NCBI GenBank assembly: GCA_913045395.1
Contig: CAJWPV010000015.1
Coordinates: 1-10,828 of the forward strand
Direction of reading: 5' to 3'
DNA length: 10,828 nt
DNA from: an uncultured Verrucomicrobiota bacterium
GTDB lineage: Bacteria; Verrucomicrobiota; Verrucomicrobiia; Limisphaerales; UBA1096
The notes beneath the pieces were generated by a model. It was not told the origin of the DNA, did not search any database, and saw only the letters and a list, made by a program, of their open reading frames with translations. The position numbers and the translations under genes were made by a program. Shown piece after piece: positions 9,711 through 10,828 of this stretch (position 1 is the first letter of the stretch; the number at the start of each line of letters is the position of its first letter).

Positions 9711-9846
9711 GGTGATTCTCGTGTGGAACGCGCAACGTAACGACTCAGTCGGGTCGGTTCAATAATTTCTTAACCGTTCAACATCATACCCTGGCAGACA
9801 AATGAAGCCTTGCCAGCCGTGGAACCTTAAATAACATCCGCCGCAC
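9711..9846. promoter_or_regulatory. Divergent promoter region between sulfatase A and sulfatase E
   Basis: This is the only non-coding stretch over 100 bp and must hold the start signals for both transcription units. On the minus strand TATGAT (9783-9788) resembles a sigma-70 -10 box, 73 nt before the sulfatase A ATG, but no good -35 box sits at the right distance. On the plus strand TTAAAT (9827-9832) is a weaker -10 candidate, very close to the sulfatase E ATG. Between them lies the inverted repeat listed separately. A direct repeat GTTCAA occurs at 9757-9762 and 9776-9781, about two helical turns apart, and CGGTT/AACCG (9755-9759, 9772-9776) forms a loose inverted repeat over the same area. 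No Shine-Dalgarno sequence precedes sulfatase E. That the region is regulatory follows from its position; the individual boxes are guesses. Confidence 0.6.
9791..9816. promoter_or_regulatory. Spaced inverted repeat, candidate operator
   Basis: Perfect 6-bp arms CTGGCA (9791-9796) and TGCCAG (9811-9816) are separated by 14 bp, so the arm centres are 20 bp apart, near two helical turns. The repeat lies between the two candidate -10 boxes and just upstream of the minus-strand one, over its -35 area. That is where a dimeric regulator shared by both divergent units would be expected to bind. The regulator is not encoded in the window, and 6-bp arms can arise by chance. Confidence 0.35.
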
Positions 9847-10828
9847 ATGATTCTCTTACGAAAGACCTTAGTGCATTTGTTTGCATTCCTTATCCTGCCG
9901 CCACCGGTCTTGTTGCAGGCCGCCCAAGAGAAACCGAACATCGTCTATATCATGGTGGATGACATGGGTTACGGCGACGCAGGGTGTTACAATCCAAAAT
10001 CAAAAATCCCCACGCCGCACATCGACTCGCTTGCCCGTGACGGCATGCGCTTCACCGATGCCCATTCGCCTGGGGCGCTGTGCCATCCTTCGCGGTACGG
10101 GTTGCTGACCGGGCAGCATCCGTTCCGCTCCAATGTTGAATTGTGGCGCACCCGGCCCGTGATCCGGGAGGAGCAGATGACGATCGCTTCGTTATTGCAG
10201 TCCAACGGTTACCGAACGGCGATGGTCGGCAAGTGGCATCTCGGCTTCGACGAAAACGGCTACGACAAACCGCTGCCCGGCGGCCCGGCAGATCGCGGCT
10301 TCAACTCCTACTTTGGCATCCGCGCCTCGACAGATATTCCGCCCTATTTTTACATCCGAGGCAACCACGCCGTCGCGCCACCGAGCAACCAGATCAAGGC
10401 GAACAGCAGCGAGGGCTGGTCGCCCATCCAGGGCGCCTTCTGGCGGGCGGGCGGAATCGCGCCGGGCATGAAGTTGAAAGACGTCCTGCCCCGCTTTACC
10501 GATGAGGCGATCACCGTCATCCAGGATCACGCCAAGTTAAAAACTAGAAAGCCTCTGATGTTGTATCTCGCGTATCCGGCACCGCACACGCCATGGCTAC
10601 CGTCACCCAAGTTTCGAGGCAGCAGCAGGGCCGGCATGTTCGGCGATTTCCTGGTGATGGTGGACGCAATGATCGGGCGTGTGCTCAAGGCGCTCGACAA
10701 AGCCGGGATGAGCGAAAACACGCTCCTGTTTTTCTGCTCTGACAATGGTCCCGTCTGGTACGACACCGACGTACAGCGGCTTGGCCACGACTCCGTCGCC
10801 GGCTTGCGAGGCATGAAGGCGGATGCGT
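9847..10828 (+). CDS. Sulfatase E, secreted type I sulfatase (C-terminal end outside window)
   Basis: The first 327 residues are visible from the ATG at 9847; the frame is open to the right edge. A signal peptide spans 1-25 (Arg and Lys, then a Leu/Phe-rich core, cut after LQA). Motifs: VDDMGYGD (37-44, metal ligands), CHPSR at 79-83 followed by YGLLTGQ (formylglycine site, with His in the variable second position), GKWHLG at 128-133, His247 in YPAPHTP, the metal ligands SDNGP at 298-302, and the start of the next conserved block LRGMKADA (320-327), where Lys324 is expected to contact the sulfate. Every catalytic residue seen is intact. It is the only gene on the plus strand and is divergent from the operon, so it may be controlled by the same regulator. 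It differs in sequence type from the other four sulfatases, so a different linkage is likely. Confidence 0.94.
   Translation, partial: MILLRKTLVHLFAFLILPPPVLLQAAQEKPNIVYIMVDDMGYGDAGCYNPKSKIPTPHIDSLARDGMRFTDAHSPGALCHPSRYGLLTGQHPFRSNVELWRTRPVIREEQMTIASLLQSNGYRTAMVGKWHLGFDENGYDKPLPGGPADRGFNSYFGIRASTDIPPYFYIRGNHAVAPPSNQIKANSSEGWSPIQGAFWRAGGIAPGMKLKDVLPRFTDEAITVIQDHAKLKTRKPLMLYLAYPAPHTPWLPSPKFRGSSRAGMFGDFLVMVDAMIGRVLKALDKAGMSENTLLFFCSDNGPVWYDTDVQRLGHDSVAGLRGMKADA

Overview
The window reads as a polysaccharide-degradation locus from a member of the Planctomycetes/Verrucomicrobia (PVC) group. The lineage call rests on gene content: several secreted type I sulfatases side by side, and a giant secreted protein built on the Pirellula/Verrucomicrobium-type 'membrane-bound dehydrogenase' beta-propeller, a family largely confined to these phyla. 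Clear Shine-Dalgarno sequences are also mostly absent. Genus cannot be named from the sequence.

Layout. Six genes lie on the minus strand, so transcription runs from about 9710 down to 1 and out of the window. In transcription order they are: sulfatase A (8127-9710); a 1109-residue SGNH + beta-propeller + HEAT + type 1 copper fusion protein (4758-8087); a GH5-like glycoside hydrolase (3519-4721); sulfatase B (2125-3516); a sulfamidase-like sulfatase C (633-2054); and sulfatase D, whose C-terminal part lies outside the window (1-615). Gaps are very short (2 to 70 bp; one stop codon directly abuts an upstream in-frame ATG), so this is probably one operon. A seventh gene, sulfatase E, starts at 9847 on the plus strand and runs off the right end. 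The only sizeable non-coding stretch, 9711-9846, is the divergent promoter region and carries a spaced inverted repeat.

How the genes may work together (inference). Each complete N-terminus looks like a signal peptide, so the products probably act in the periplasm or outside the cell. The GH5-like enzyme would cut a sulfated glycan backbone, and the five sulfatases, each of a different sequence type, would remove sulfate esters (or an N-sulfate, for the sulfamidase-like one) at different positions. The fusion protein combines a carbohydrate-esterase-like module, a possible sugar dehydrogenase propeller and a blue-copper electron-transfer module, suggesting that an oxidation step is wired into the same pathway. 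All five sulfatases have the cysteine form of the active-site motif and need a formylglycine-generating enzyme, which is not encoded here. No transporter, SusC/SusD pair, regulator, RNA gene, mobile element or CRISPR array is visible.

The most unusual items are the copper-terminated fusion protein, with Thr and Asn where an SGNH hydrolase should have Ser and Asp, and two sulfatases (C and D) that lack the usual histidine of the GKWH active-site motif.
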